A DNA stretch of 64,000 nt from an uncultured Acetatifactor sp. (lineage in GTDB: Bacteria; Bacillota; Clostridia; Lachnospirales; Lachnospiraceae): positions 20,856 to 84,855 of the forward strand of contig CAJUFB010000012.1 in the NCBI GenBank assembly GCA_910585805.1. Reading direction: 5' to 3'. The notes under the pieces are model-generated. The model saw only the letters and a list, made by a program, of their open reading frames with translations, was not told where the DNA came from and ran no database searches. Positions 1-7,500 of this stretch are shown here, piece by piece (within the stretch, counting starts at the first letter, position 1; every line of letters starts with the position of its first letter). The position numbers and the translations under genes are program-made.

Positions 1-114
1 CGGTATCCCGCTATCGCACAGAAAGCGTTTCAGGCCGTACGCCTGCAGCATGGCACCGTAATTATTCGAACAATGGAACGTTATGATTCCCACTTCGGCC
101 TTTCTTCTACTCAT
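1..114 (-). CDS. Polysaccharide pyruvyl transferase family protein (N-terminus only)
   Basis: Only the first 38 codons are in the window; the gene runs off the left edge. The start ATG at 114 follows an AAGGAG ribosome binding site at a spacing of 8 nt. The visible N-terminus (MSRRKAEVGIITFHCSNNYG, then AMLQAYGLKRFL) matches the typical opening of polysaccharide pyruvyl transferase family proteins (GIITFH..NNYGA.LQAYAL). Known members transfer pyruvate or act on exopolysaccharide chains. The stop codon of the upstream GT2 gene sits 1 nt before its start, so the two are translationally coupled. Family assignment rests on the N-terminal motif alone. Confidence 0.7.
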   Translation of the reverse strand, partial: MSRRKAEVGIITFHCSNNYGAMLQAYGLKRFLCDSGIP

Positions 115-115
115 C

Positions 116-1594
116 TCAACGACTCCTTCTTTTTGCCAGTCCAAGTATGATCCTATTTAAAATAACATATGCAGGATAGCATCCAAAGCAGCAGGCGAAC
201 AACAGACGGTCACTGAGACAGATTCGCCGGAACAGAGGATGTCTCTTCTCCTCCGCAGCAATTTTTCTCAATTCCCGGCGGGCTTTTTCTGCTCCGCCGC
301 CTTCGCCGTCTCTGTCTGCTTTCCCCCTCGCTCCGGCATTCCCGACATTGCCGGTTCCTCCGGCTTTTCCTCTTCCGGTCCTACCCGCGCTTCCTGCCCC
401 TTCTGCTCCTCCGGTTCTCCCCGCGCTTCCTGCCCCTTCTGCTCTTCCGGTTCTCTCCACGCTTCCTGTCCCTTCTGCTCCTCCGGTTCTCTCCGCGCTT
501 CCTGTCCCTTCTGCTCTTCCGGTTTTTCTGCGCCTCTGCGTTTCATAACTCCTCCGGATCTGGTCCACCGCCAGGATTTCCCACCTCATCGCATGCTCCG
601 CATTTCCTCTTCCATATTCACCGTCCCTGATCCTTACCGCACTCTCAAAATACCCCATTCTTCTCGCTGTTCCCGCAGAACTGGTGACGCTTTCCCCATG
701 CATCCTGTAATAATACCACTCTTCCAGGCAGTACACACTTCTCACCCGGTTCCTGACCAGCTGATACAGGAAAAAGGTATCCTCACCGTTTATCAGTCCT
801 CTGTCAAACCGCAGTTCTCCCACAGCCTCTCTTAAAATCAGCTTCCCGCCGATTCCCGAAAAAGTGTCCGTATACTTTACATGAAACCACTCTTCCGTTC
901 CGGCCTCGTCCGCTGCCAGGCACCGCGCCCGTCCGGCTCTTTCCGAAACTTCCGGGCAATCTGATTTTCGTCCCCTTCCCGTTTCCGGTAAAGCAGGTTC
1001 CTCCACAGTACCGTATGCTGTCCCCCGCTGTGTTTTCTCTTCGCTGCCGGATACCGCCTCCCGCCGCGCTTTCCCTGCACTGCCGGATGCTGCCTCCCGC
1101 TGCGCTTCCCCTGCACTGCCGGATACCGCCTCCCGCTGCGCTTTCCCTGCACTGCCGGATACTGCCTCCCGCTGCGCTTCCCCTGCACTGCCGGATGCTG
1201 CCTCCAGAACCGCCCCCAGGCGGTCACTGTCCAGTTTCCTGTACCCGCAGAAAACCAACTGTGCATGGTTCTCCTCCGCCTGCCAAAGCATTTCCTCCAA
1301 CAGGCGCGGATGAATCGCATCGTCGCTGTCCAGAAAAAAGACATATTCCCCTGTGGCAGCATTGAGCCCAAGATTTCTGGCCGCGGAAACACCGCTGTTC
1401 TTCTGCCGCAGCACCCGAATTCTCCCGTCTGTCTCCGCAAGCCTTCCGCAAACTGCGGCGCTGTCATCCGCGGAACCGTCATCCACTGCAATGATCTCCA
1501 GACTCCCATATGTCTGGCCCGTCACGGACCAAAGACACTGCTCTATATATCTTTCCGCATTATACACGGGAATAATTACAGATATTTTCTTCAT
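116..1594 (-). CDS. Family 2 glycosyltransferase with two low-complexity repeat insertions
   Basis: The start is taken at the ATG at 1594 because the GT-A fold begins directly there (MKKISVIIPVYNAERYIEQC); an in-frame upstream extension to 1762 lacks GT features. The nucleotide-sugar site is clear: VDDGSADDS, then SGVSAARNLGL and the DxD-like FLDSDDAI. Right after the DxD half, the protein is interrupted by about 100 residues built on a 12-residue repeat (SGSAGEAQREAV and variants, about five copies). The acceptor half then resumes (FSGIGGKLILREAVGELRFD, GEDTFFLYQLV). A second Gly/Ala/Glu/Arg repeat block (GTGSAERTGGAEG type) precedes the last 60 residues. It probably adds a sugar to a surface polysaccharide together with the pyruvyl transferase downstream. 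Acceptor and sugar donor cannot be inferred. Confidence 0.85.
   Translation of the reverse strand: MKKISVIIPVYNAERYIEQCLWSVTGQTYGSLEIIAVDDGSADDSAAVCGRLAETDGRIRVLRQKNSGVSAARNLGLNAATGEYVFFLDSDDAIHPRLLEEMLWQAEENHAQLVFCGYRKLDSDRLGAVLEAASGSAGEAQREAVSGSAGKAQREAVSGSAGEAQREAASGSAGKARREAVSGSEEKTQRGTAYGTVEEPALPETGRGRKSDCPEVSERAGRARCLAADEAGTEEWFHVKYTDTFSGIGGKLILREAVGELRFDRGLINGEDTFFLYQLVRNRVRSVYCLEEWYYYRMHGESVTSSAGTARRMGYFESAVRIRDGEYGRGNAEHAMRWEILAVDQIRRSYETQRRRKTGRAEGTGSAERTGGAEGTGSVERTGRAEGAGSAGRTGGAEGAGSAGRTGRGKAGGTGNVGNAGARGKADRDGEGGGAEKARRELRKIAAEEKRHPLFRRICLSDRLLFACCFGCYPAYVILNRIILGLAKRRSR
345..560. repeat. In-gene minisatellite, GT2 C-terminal block
   Basis: Imperfect tandem repeats rich in CTTCCTGCCCCTTCTGCTC and CTCCGGTTCT elements, period about 30 bp, lie inside the GT2 gene. 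They keep the reading frame and encode a Gly/Ala/Glu/Arg/Thr repeat. Copy-to-copy differences are mostly substitutions. Confidence 0.75.
1020..1212. repeat. In-gene 36-bp tandem repeat, GT2 central block
   Basis: About five copies of a 36-bp unit (containing CCGCCTCCCGCTGCGCTTCC) code for a 12-residue repeat. The period is a multiple of 3, so copy number can change without frameshift. The block splits the glycosyltransferase catalytic domain. Confidence 0.8.
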
Positions 1595-1928
1595 TGAAGC
1601 TGCTTTTCCCTCTCTGCCTGTTCCTGCATCGGCTCCCTCCAGGCTCATGAACGGTATCGGAACCGTTTTTGCTCCTGCATTTATACTGCGCATCCAGGCA
1701 GGCTGCAGATTACTGTTCACCGGTGCCGCGCCGCAAGGTGTTTTCGTGCGCACCCTGCTCATTTCGTATGCGCCGTGTTGCTGTGAACGGTAAAGCCCTG
1801 AACAGAAAATTTACCGTTATTGTCTGCGTATAATTTTAAAATGACAATAGCCATTTCGGACATAATATGTTACAATACCCCCCGACGCCTTTGACACATT
1901 CACTCACAACAGATTGGAAGCATAACCT

Positions 1929-3428
1929 ATGAAAAAAACGCCTGTGAAGAAAAAGAACATCCTCACCCCATTCCTGGTCACCGCCATCCTCCTCATTGCA
2001 GGAGGCATCTGCTGTTTCCGAAACCTGTTATTCCCAGACTACAAATCTGCGGTCTCTGCCGAATCCGCCCGGGAATTGAATAATCCCTATATTGGCTGGT
2101 ACCAGATATACCCTTACACCCTTTCTGAAGCCGCCTTTGACCCGGCACTGATTCCGGAACAGACCTCCGCTCCGGGCCTGGTCATGCTGCAGTTCAATCT
2201 GTCCAATTACGCCCACAGCACCATCGGCAAAGCAGGCCTTAAGCAGCTCGGCGACATACTGGATGCCTGGCATTCCACGGGAAAGCAGCTGATCATCCGC
2301 TTTCTCTATGACTGGGACGGTCTTGCCCTGGAAAAAGAACCCGAGAACCTTGCTCTGGTACTGGAACACATGTCCCAGGCAGCGGAAGTCGTCAATCTTC
2401 ACTCCGACTGCGTCTACATCCTGCAGGGCATCTTCGTAGGCGCCTGGGGCGAAATGCACAGTTCCAATTATATGGATGAGGAAAATATGCTCACCCTTAT
2501 CCGTCACCTGGCTTCCGTCACCAGCCCTGATATTTTCCTTGCTGTACGCACGCCTGAACAATGGCGCACCATCGCCAAAACCGCGGAACCCCTTTCCCCG
2601 GAAAACGCCTATGACGGCTCACTGACGGCAAGGCTCAGTCTCTTCAATGACGGTATGCTTGGCTCCGATACGGATCTGGGAACCTATGGAGAATCCGGCT
2701 CATCTTCATCGTCAGACTTCGGAAAACGCCCCCGCCAGACAGAACTTCTCTTCCAGGAGGCTTTATGCCGCTTTGTGCCCAACGGCGGCGAAGTGGTCAT
2801 CGACAATCCGTATAATGATCTTCCGTATGCCGTGGAAGACCTGGCCCGTATGCATGTCTCCTATCTGAACAAAGCCTACGATGAGACCGTGTTCTCCAAA
2901 TGGCGGGAAGATACTTTTCAGGGAAAGGGGCCTTTCCAGGGCATGAACGGCTATGATTATGTTTCCAGGCACCTGGGGTACCGCTATGTTCTCCGCTCCT
3001 CGGCATTCTCCCTGGAGACCCCCTGGGCGAAGGAAGCGGATTTGTCCATTGTGATGGAAAACACCGGTTTTTCAAACAGCTATAAACTCTTTGACGTATG
3101 GCTCACTGTGAAAAATACTGACAGCGGAGAGGTATCCACGGTTCCGGTTCCCACTGACACACGGCTATGGAATGCCGGCTCCCTGTTTCAACTGGATATT
3201 ACTCTGGATGTCAGCGGCTTCCGGGCAGGAACTTACGAAATCTTCCTGCATATCCAGGACCCCTCCTCAGGCTATCCGATTTATCTGGCCAACGAAGGCG
3301 CGGAATATGAAAACGGCTGTTTCGCAGGAACTTTAACCTTTCAGAAATTCCCCCAATGGGACTTTCTCATCAGCGCCCTCATTGGCAAAGCGCAGGATAT
3401 ATCCGTCGGCTTTTCGCCTCAGCAGTAA
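1929..3428 (+). CDS. DUF4832/DUF4874 domain protein, membrane-anchored
   Basis: This 499-residue protein starts with a Lys-rich segment and one hydrophobic helix (residues about 13-30), so it is probably an uncleaved signal anchor or exported protein. The rest matches the DUF4874/DUF4832 pair: NPYIGWYQIYPY near residue 52, a (beta/alpha)-barrel-like section with GIFVGAWGEMH, FNDGMLGSDTDLGTYG and FVPNGGEV, then the C-terminal DUF4832 domain (GYDYVSRHLGYRY, LANEGAEYENG). Function of the family is not established; a polysaccharide-active barrel is plausible from the fold. It is the only plus-strand gene in this polysaccharide locus and converges on, and overlaps, its own paralogue at 3333-4703. 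Confidence 0.85.
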   Translation: MKKTPVKKKNILTPFLVTAILLIAGGICCFRNLLFPDYKSAVSAESARELNNPYIGWYQIYPYTLSEAAFDPALIPEQTSAPGLVMLQFNLSNYAHSTIGKAGLKQLGDILDAWHSTGKQLIIRFLYDWDGLALEKEPENLALVLEHMSQAAEVVNLHSDCVYILQGIFVGAWGEMHSSNYMDEENMLTLIRHLASVTSPDIFLAVRTPEQWRTIAKTAEPLSPENAYDGSLTARLSLFNDGMLGSDTDLGTYGESGSSSSSDFGKRPRQTELLFQEALCRFVPNGGEVVIDNPYNDLPYAVEDLARMHVSYLNKAYDETVFSKWREDTFQGKGPFQGMNGYDYVSRHLGYRYVLRSSAFSLETPWAKEADLSIVMENTGFSNSYKLFDVWLTVKNTDSGEVSTVPVPTDTRLWNAGSLFQLDITLDVSGFRAGTYEIFLHIQDPSSGYPIYLANEGAEYENGCFAGTLTFQKFPQWDFLISALIGKAQDISVGFSPQQ

Positions 3429-4703
3429 ATACAGCCGGCTGCCGGCGGCTCCTTCCTCCCGGGAAAGCACCGCCGTCAGCACGGACTCCTGCCCGCTCTT
3501 CCAGTTCCGGGCATCCGTATCCAGCCGCCTGCAGCTGCTACTGCCCTGCTCCCTTTCCGTCACCAGAAGGCACTCCGCCTCCTGGTACAGATTCCCGAAT
3601 CCGCAGTTTTTTATGGTCATCTGCAGCTCATCTTTCTTTACCGTTATATTCCGAACGAAAAACCGATATCCAAGATGCCTGCCGATGTAATCGTATCCGC
3701 TTAAGCCATGCCAGCACCCCGGCTCTTCCACCTTTTCCTTTCTCCAGTGGTCCAGCTGTTCCGGATGGTAGATACTGTTCAGATAGCAGACATGCATCTT
3801 TGCCAGGTCCTCCGCCGCCTGTCTGCTGCTTTTAAAGGGCATGCAGGAAAGGATTTCTCCGCCGTTGGGAACCGCGTCCATATACTGTTCCTGCCACCCC
3901 AGTTCTCCTTCCCGGCTCCAGCTTCCGTTCTCCCCCGCTTCCCGCCCGGACGCGGTGCCGTATGTTCCCATGTCCGTGGGAGAGCCGAAAATGCCGTCAT
4001 TGAACAGCCCCAGCCGCTCCTTCAGGCCGCCTGACGTCAATCTCCCTGTTATCCTGCGCCACTGAGCCGGGGTGCGCACCGCCAGAAAGCATCTGCCCTC
4101 CGTAACCCGGTACAGCGTATCTATCAGTTCACACATGGATACCTCGTCCAGAAATTTGGAGCCGTGCATTTCTCCCCAGTTTCCCACGAAAATGCCCTGC
4201 ATCACCAGAATATCTTCCAGGTATGGACGGATGGCTCCCCCTGCCTGCTCCATGTGCCGTTTCACCATGGCAAGGGTCAGCGGCTCTCTCTCCATCCCCC
4301 TGCCCTCCGTGTCGTAGACAAACCGCAGCAGCAGCTGTTTCCTGTTTTTCCGAAAAAATTCCATGATCTGCCCGATATGAAGCAGCGCCTCCCGGGAAAG
4401 GGGCTTTGTCCGGAAATCTCCGATGTCGATCAGCGCCAGGGCAAGCCGCTCCGCCCGGCAGCTTTCGTCCAGCCATGCCTCTTCTTCCACAGGCCGCCCG
4501 TCCGCAGCCGGCTGTGCCCTGAAAGTATAGACATGATACCAGCCGCAGCCGGGATTGGACAGTTCTTCACTGCTTTCCCTGAGTTCCGCACTCTGAAACT
4601 CCGGGAATACAGGGAGCCGGTCCTGCTTCTGTGCTTTTCTTCTTCCGCTTTCCTGCCCTGCGGAATCCTGCCTGCCGGCTCCCTTTTTAAATCTTATCAG
4701 CAC
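3333..4703 (-). CDS. DUF4832/DUF4874 domain protein, cytoplasmic-type paralogue
   Basis: This protein is a paralogue of the plus-strand gene next to it: NPGCGWYHVY, MQGIFVGNWGEMHGS, FLAVRTPAQWRRI, FNDGIFGSPTDMGTYG, VPNGGEIL, GYDYIGRHLGYRF and FANEGA line up in the same order. Unlike the partner it has no hydrophobic N-terminus, only about 45 charged residues before the domain. The start is probably GTG at 4703; it overlaps the 3' end of the GT2 gene at 4687-5463 by 17 nt, implying coupling to the surface polysaccharide operon. Its 3' end overlaps the last 96 nt of the opposing paralogue. Function is unknown. Confidence 0.82.
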   Translation of the reverse strand: MLIRFKKGAGRQDSAGQESGRRKAQKQDRLPVFPEFQSAELRESSEELSNPGCGWYHVYTFRAQPAADGRPVEEEAWLDESCRAERLALALIDIGDFRTKPLSREALLHIGQIMEFFRKNRKQLLLRFVYDTEGRGMEREPLTLAMVKRHMEQAGGAIRPYLEDILVMQGIFVGNWGEMHGSKFLDEVSMCELIDTLYRVTEGRCFLAVRTPAQWRRITGRLTSGGLKERLGLFNDGIFGSPTDMGTYGTASGREAGENGSWSREGELGWQEQYMDAVPNGGEILSCMPFKSSRQAAEDLAKMHVCYLNSIYHPEQLDHWRKEKVEEPGCWHGLSGYDYIGRHLGYRFFVRNITVKKDELQMTIKNCGFGNLYQEAECLLVTEREQGSSSCRRLDTDARNWKSGQESVLTAVLSREEGAAGSRLYLLLRRKADGYILRFANEGADEKVPLGEFLKG

Positions 4704-5463
4704 TCCTTAAGCCCACCTCCACATCCATCTTCAGGAATTTCACCCGGAATATAATGATGACGGTACTGTACATGACACGGAGCATATACCAGAAAGGCTT
4801 CAGGCCCGAATGCATGCTCTTCCCGGCGGTCCTGGCATGCATCACTGCCGGAATCTCCACTACCTTGAACCTGATCATCAGCATCAGTACCAGCATGTTC
4901 GCATCCGGGTACTTGTCATCGAAATGATTGTATTTGGAATAATACAGGAAGGCCTTCCGGCTCAGCCCCTGCAGCCCCGTGGTAGGATCCGAAATCTTTG
5001 CCCCCGTCACCAGATGTATCATGCCCCGGAACAGGGAATAAACTACCTTCTTCGGCCATGAAACGGGAAAATCCGAGCTGTCCTTCCGAAACCTTGCCCC
5101 CAGGACAATGTCCGGATACCGTCCGTCCTCGTCCGCTTCCTTCAGCTTATTGTAGATCACGGGGATATTGCATACATCGTGCTGCCCGTCGCCGTCCATC
5201 TGAATAACATATTTGTATCCCCGCCGAACCGCATATTTGTATCCGGTCTGCAGTGCACATCCATATCCCATGTTGAACGCCTGGGAGATCATGGGGTACT
5301 GCATCTCTTTCACAATCCAGTTGGTGGAATCCGTGGACGCATCGTTTATGACAAGGATGTCCGCCACGGAAGACAGGTTCAGACCTTCCACCTGGGTCAG
5401 CACTCTTCGAATGTTCTGCCCTTCATTATAGGCAGGTATAATAATCAACAACTCTTTCTTCAT
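4687..5463 (-). CDS. Family 2 glycosyltransferase, dolichol-phosphate mannosyltransferase-like
   Basis: The protein opens with LLIIIPAYNEGQNIRRVL and has VINDASTDST, the NMGYGCALQTGYKYA segment and the catalytic QMDGDGQHD motif, all typical of DPM1-like GT2 enzymes that load sugars onto polyprenyl phosphate. The C-terminus has no pair of long membrane helices, only a mildly hydrophobic stretch (VMYSTVIIIFRVKF). The start at 5463 is chosen because the fold starts there; the upstream in-frame codons are encoded by the 107-bp palindromic repeat and are unlikely to be translated. No strong ribosome binding site is visible. Likely role: a lipid-linked sugar donor or chain initiation step for surface polysaccharide. 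Confidence 0.85.
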   Translation of the reverse strand: MKKELLIIIPAYNEGQNIRRVLTQVEGLNLSSVADILVINDASTDSTNWIVKEMQYPMISQAFNMGYGCALQTGYKYAVRRGYKYVIQMDGDGQHDVCNIPVIYNKLKEADEDGRYPDIVLGARFRKDSSDFPVSWPKKVVYSLFRGMIHLVTGAKISDPTTGLQGLSRKAFLYYSKYNHFDDKYPDANMLVLMLMIRFKVVEIPAVMHARTAGKSMHSGLKPFWYMLRVMYSTVIIIFRVKFLKMDVEVGLRSADKI

Positions 5464-5470
5464 ATTTTTA

Positions 5471-5717
5471 GTTCCGCATTTGCCCGCCCGGTACCAGGCA
5501 TGGGCAGAGCATTTCCGGCCGCATAGTGATTGCGTCCGTAAATCCTCTGGGCACCGGACGGGCAAATGCTGTTTTTAGTCCCGCATTTGCCCGCCCGGTA
5601 CCAGGCATGGGCAGAGCATTTCCGGCCGCATAGTGATTGCGTCCGTAAATCCTCTGGGCACCGGACGGGCAAATGCTGTTTTTTAGTTCCGCATTTGCCC
5701 GCCCGGTACCGCCCTCA
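5471..5717. repeat. Tandem 107-bp imperfect palindrome, two full copies plus a partial third
   Basis: Copies lie at 5471-5577 and 5578-5685 (one extra T), and a truncated third begins at 5686. Each copy can fold on itself: outer arms GCATTTGCCCG and CGGGCAAATGC, with GCCCGGTACC opposite CACCGGACGGGC. The inside carries GCATTTCCGGCCGCA and CGTCCGTAAATCCTC. The block occupies the whole gap between the GT4 stop (5725) and the GT2 start. A diverged relative is at about 7328-7448. This resembles REP/BIME-type or MITE-like elements rather than a gene. Confidence 0.8.
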
Positions 5718-5724
5718 AATGCTC

Positions 5725-6936
5725 TCAGGTGAGGAGCTGTAGCAGTTTCTGCAGTTCCTGCTCCTGCGCCATGTTTTTCCTTTCTGCTGATTTTCCCAGC
5801 TTTTTTCTTGTTTCCTCATTTTGAAGCAATGTCTCTATGCTTTCCGCGATTCCTTCCGGCGTCAGATGGCAGAGGATGCCGTCTTCTCCGTTCTCGATCT
5901 GTTCCCGGTTGCCGTTGCAGTCGGAGGCGATGACGGCACAGCCGAGTGTCTGCGCTTCCTGAATGGCAATGCTTTTCCCTTCAAATCTGGTGGCATGTAC
6001 GTAGATGTCTGCCTGGGCATAGTAGGGGCAGGGGTTTTCTGCGGCTCCCAGAAGCACGAAATCCTCTTTCAGCTGAAGGGCCGCGATTTTTTTCTCCAGT
6101 GTTCTGCGCTGGTCGCCTTCTCCCAGTATGTACCACCTGACATTACAGCCCTTATCCTTCAGAAGCTTCATGGCATCTATGGCTATGTCGTAGGCTTTCT
6201 GCCAGGTCAGCCGTCCCACGGTCAGCAGACGTTTCCCCTCATATCCGTCGGAAAACCCCCCTGCCTCCCTGCTTCGGCGGCGGATTCCTTCCTGGTCCAC
6301 CAGATTGTGGAATATCTCCGCCTTGTCCGCATATTCCGGATATACCGCCAGAAAATGTTCCTTCACCTCCTGGGAAACCATGAAAATCTTCTCAAAGCTG
6401 TCCCAGCAGTTCCGGTCCATCTCCCTTGTGTATCCGGCGCTTTCGTAATCGATATGGATGAAGGCGCATTTCCTGGCGGCTTTCACATGCTCCGCCACAT
6501 AGTAAGCGGAAGCGCCCTCCAGCCATGCCACCGCCAGGTCAAACTGCTCTTCCAGACGCAGGCTTCCGTCCGAGAGCATCCGCCACAGCAGCTTATCCGC
6601 CTGAAATTTCCCCTGCCTGCCCATGGATGCAAGATTTCCTGCGATACCGCGTATTTTTTTGATCTGCCCGCCGTTTCTGAAAAAAGCCCTGCAGACAGTG
6701 GCCATCATCCCCCGTTTCCCCTGCCTGGACAGGACGGAATGGGCATTGAATCTCAGGTTCCGCAGTCTTACATACGGCGGCAGTTTTCCGATCATCTCTC
6801 CCTGCCCCATAATGACGTAAAGGGAAATGTCATATTCCGGGCTGTCCAGTGCTTTGAGCAGCTCCAGCATGGCTGTCTCCGCGCCGGCCCGGCCCATGGT
6901 ATTAATCACAAACAGAATCTTTTTTCGCATAGGCAT
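5725..6936 (-). CDS. Family 4 glycosyltransferase
   Basis: GT-B enzyme: N-terminal Rossmann half opening KKILFVINTMGRAGAET, C-terminal half with LLTVGRLTWQKAYDIAI, the Y-I-L-G-E-G-D segment and the EAQTLGCAVIASDCNGN stretch carrying the conserved E-x7-E-type donor site (FEGKSIAIQEA). The start ATG at 6936 is favoured since AGGGAG lies 7 nt upstream; it overlaps the DUF2304 gene by 35 nt, so both are coupled. It probably adds a hexose in the same surface polysaccharide pathway. The stop codon is followed at once by the 107-bp palindromic repeats. Confidence 0.88.
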   Translation of the reverse strand: MPMRKKILFVINTMGRAGAETAMLELLKALDSPEYDISLYVIMGQGEMIGKLPPYVRLRNLRFNAHSVLSRQGKRGMMATVCRAFFRNGGQIKKIRGIAGNLASMGRQGKFQADKLLWRMLSDGSLRLEEQFDLAVAWLEGASAYYVAEHVKAARKCAFIHIDYESAGYTREMDRNCWDSFEKIFMVSQEVKEHFLAVYPEYADKAEIFHNLVDQEGIRRRSREAGGFSDGYEGKRLLTVGRLTWQKAYDIAIDAMKLLKDKGCNVRWYILGEGDQRRTLEKKIAALQLKEDFVLLGAAENPCPYYAQADIYVHATRFEGKSIAIQEAQTLGCAVIASDCNGNREQIENGEDGILCHLTPEGIAESIETLLQNEETRKKLGKSAERKNMAQEQELQKLLQLLT

Positions 6937-7306
6937 CTTCCTGCTCCCTGGCCATTTCCTCAAGTTCGATCATCATGCGCTCACTCTCCTGGTTGAGAAG
7001 CGATACCTGCATGGCCAGCTCCCTGTTCTTCAGATTCAATTGCGAGATCACCAGGCTGTTCTGCACTTCCGTAAATAAGATCAGAGCGCCCACACAGAAG
7101 AACGCAAGCCCTGTTCCCGGCGCCAGCATGGTAGTCCACTCCGACAGTATGGGGATCGCTCCTACCAGGATCATCAGGATTCCCAACAGTCCCCAGATCA
7201 CTGCATAATTGACTGCCAGTTTCTTGATGGAATGTGTCCAGAATCCGAATACGATCAGGATGCCTCCTGCCACGACAAGGCCGATTCTTATGATATTGCC
7301 ATCCAT
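6902..7306 (-). CDS. DUF2304 domain membrane protein
   Basis: A small protein with three hydrophobic helices (about residues 8-25, 33-53 and 62-85) followed by a charged coiled-coil tail (SLLNQESERMMIELEEMARE). The helix pattern and tail fit DUF2304, a family nearly always encoded beside glycosyltransferases of surface polysaccharide loci; its biochemical role is unknown. ATG 7306 is preferred over GTG 7312 because it stands 7-9 nt after AGGAGG. It overlaps the following GT4 gene. Confidence 0.8.
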   Translation of the reverse strand: MDGNIIRIGLVVAGGILIVFGFWTHSIKKLAVNYAVIWGLLGILMILVGAIPILSEWTTMLAPGTGLAFFCVGALILFTEVQNSLVISQLNLKNRELAMQVSLLNQESERMMIELEEMAREQEDAYAKKDSVCD

Positions 7307-7327
7307 TTTCACAAACCTCCTGTTATA

Positions 7328-7448
7328 AGTTCCGCATACCCCCTCCGCTACCCGGGACCCGGCAGAGGATTTCCGGCCGCAAAATGCTTCGTCCGTAAAT
7401 CCTCCGGGGTGACTGAGGGCTGTATGCCGCCTTTCCGTTCCGCATACA
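7328..7448. repeat. Single diverged copy of the palindromic repeat element
   Basis: This gap shares the interior of the 107-bp repeat: GAGGATTTCCGGCCGCA and CGTCCGTAAATCCTC, which pair as GAGGATTT/AAATCCTC. The outer arms are different in sequence (GTTCCGCATAC.../GTATGCCGCC) but still complementary, so structure rather than sequence seems conserved. It lies downstream of the pelG stop at 7501. Confidence 0.65.
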
Positions 7449-7500
7449 CCGCTCAGCCCCCGGAGACTCGGACCTGCGGCAGTTATCTGCGGACACTTCC

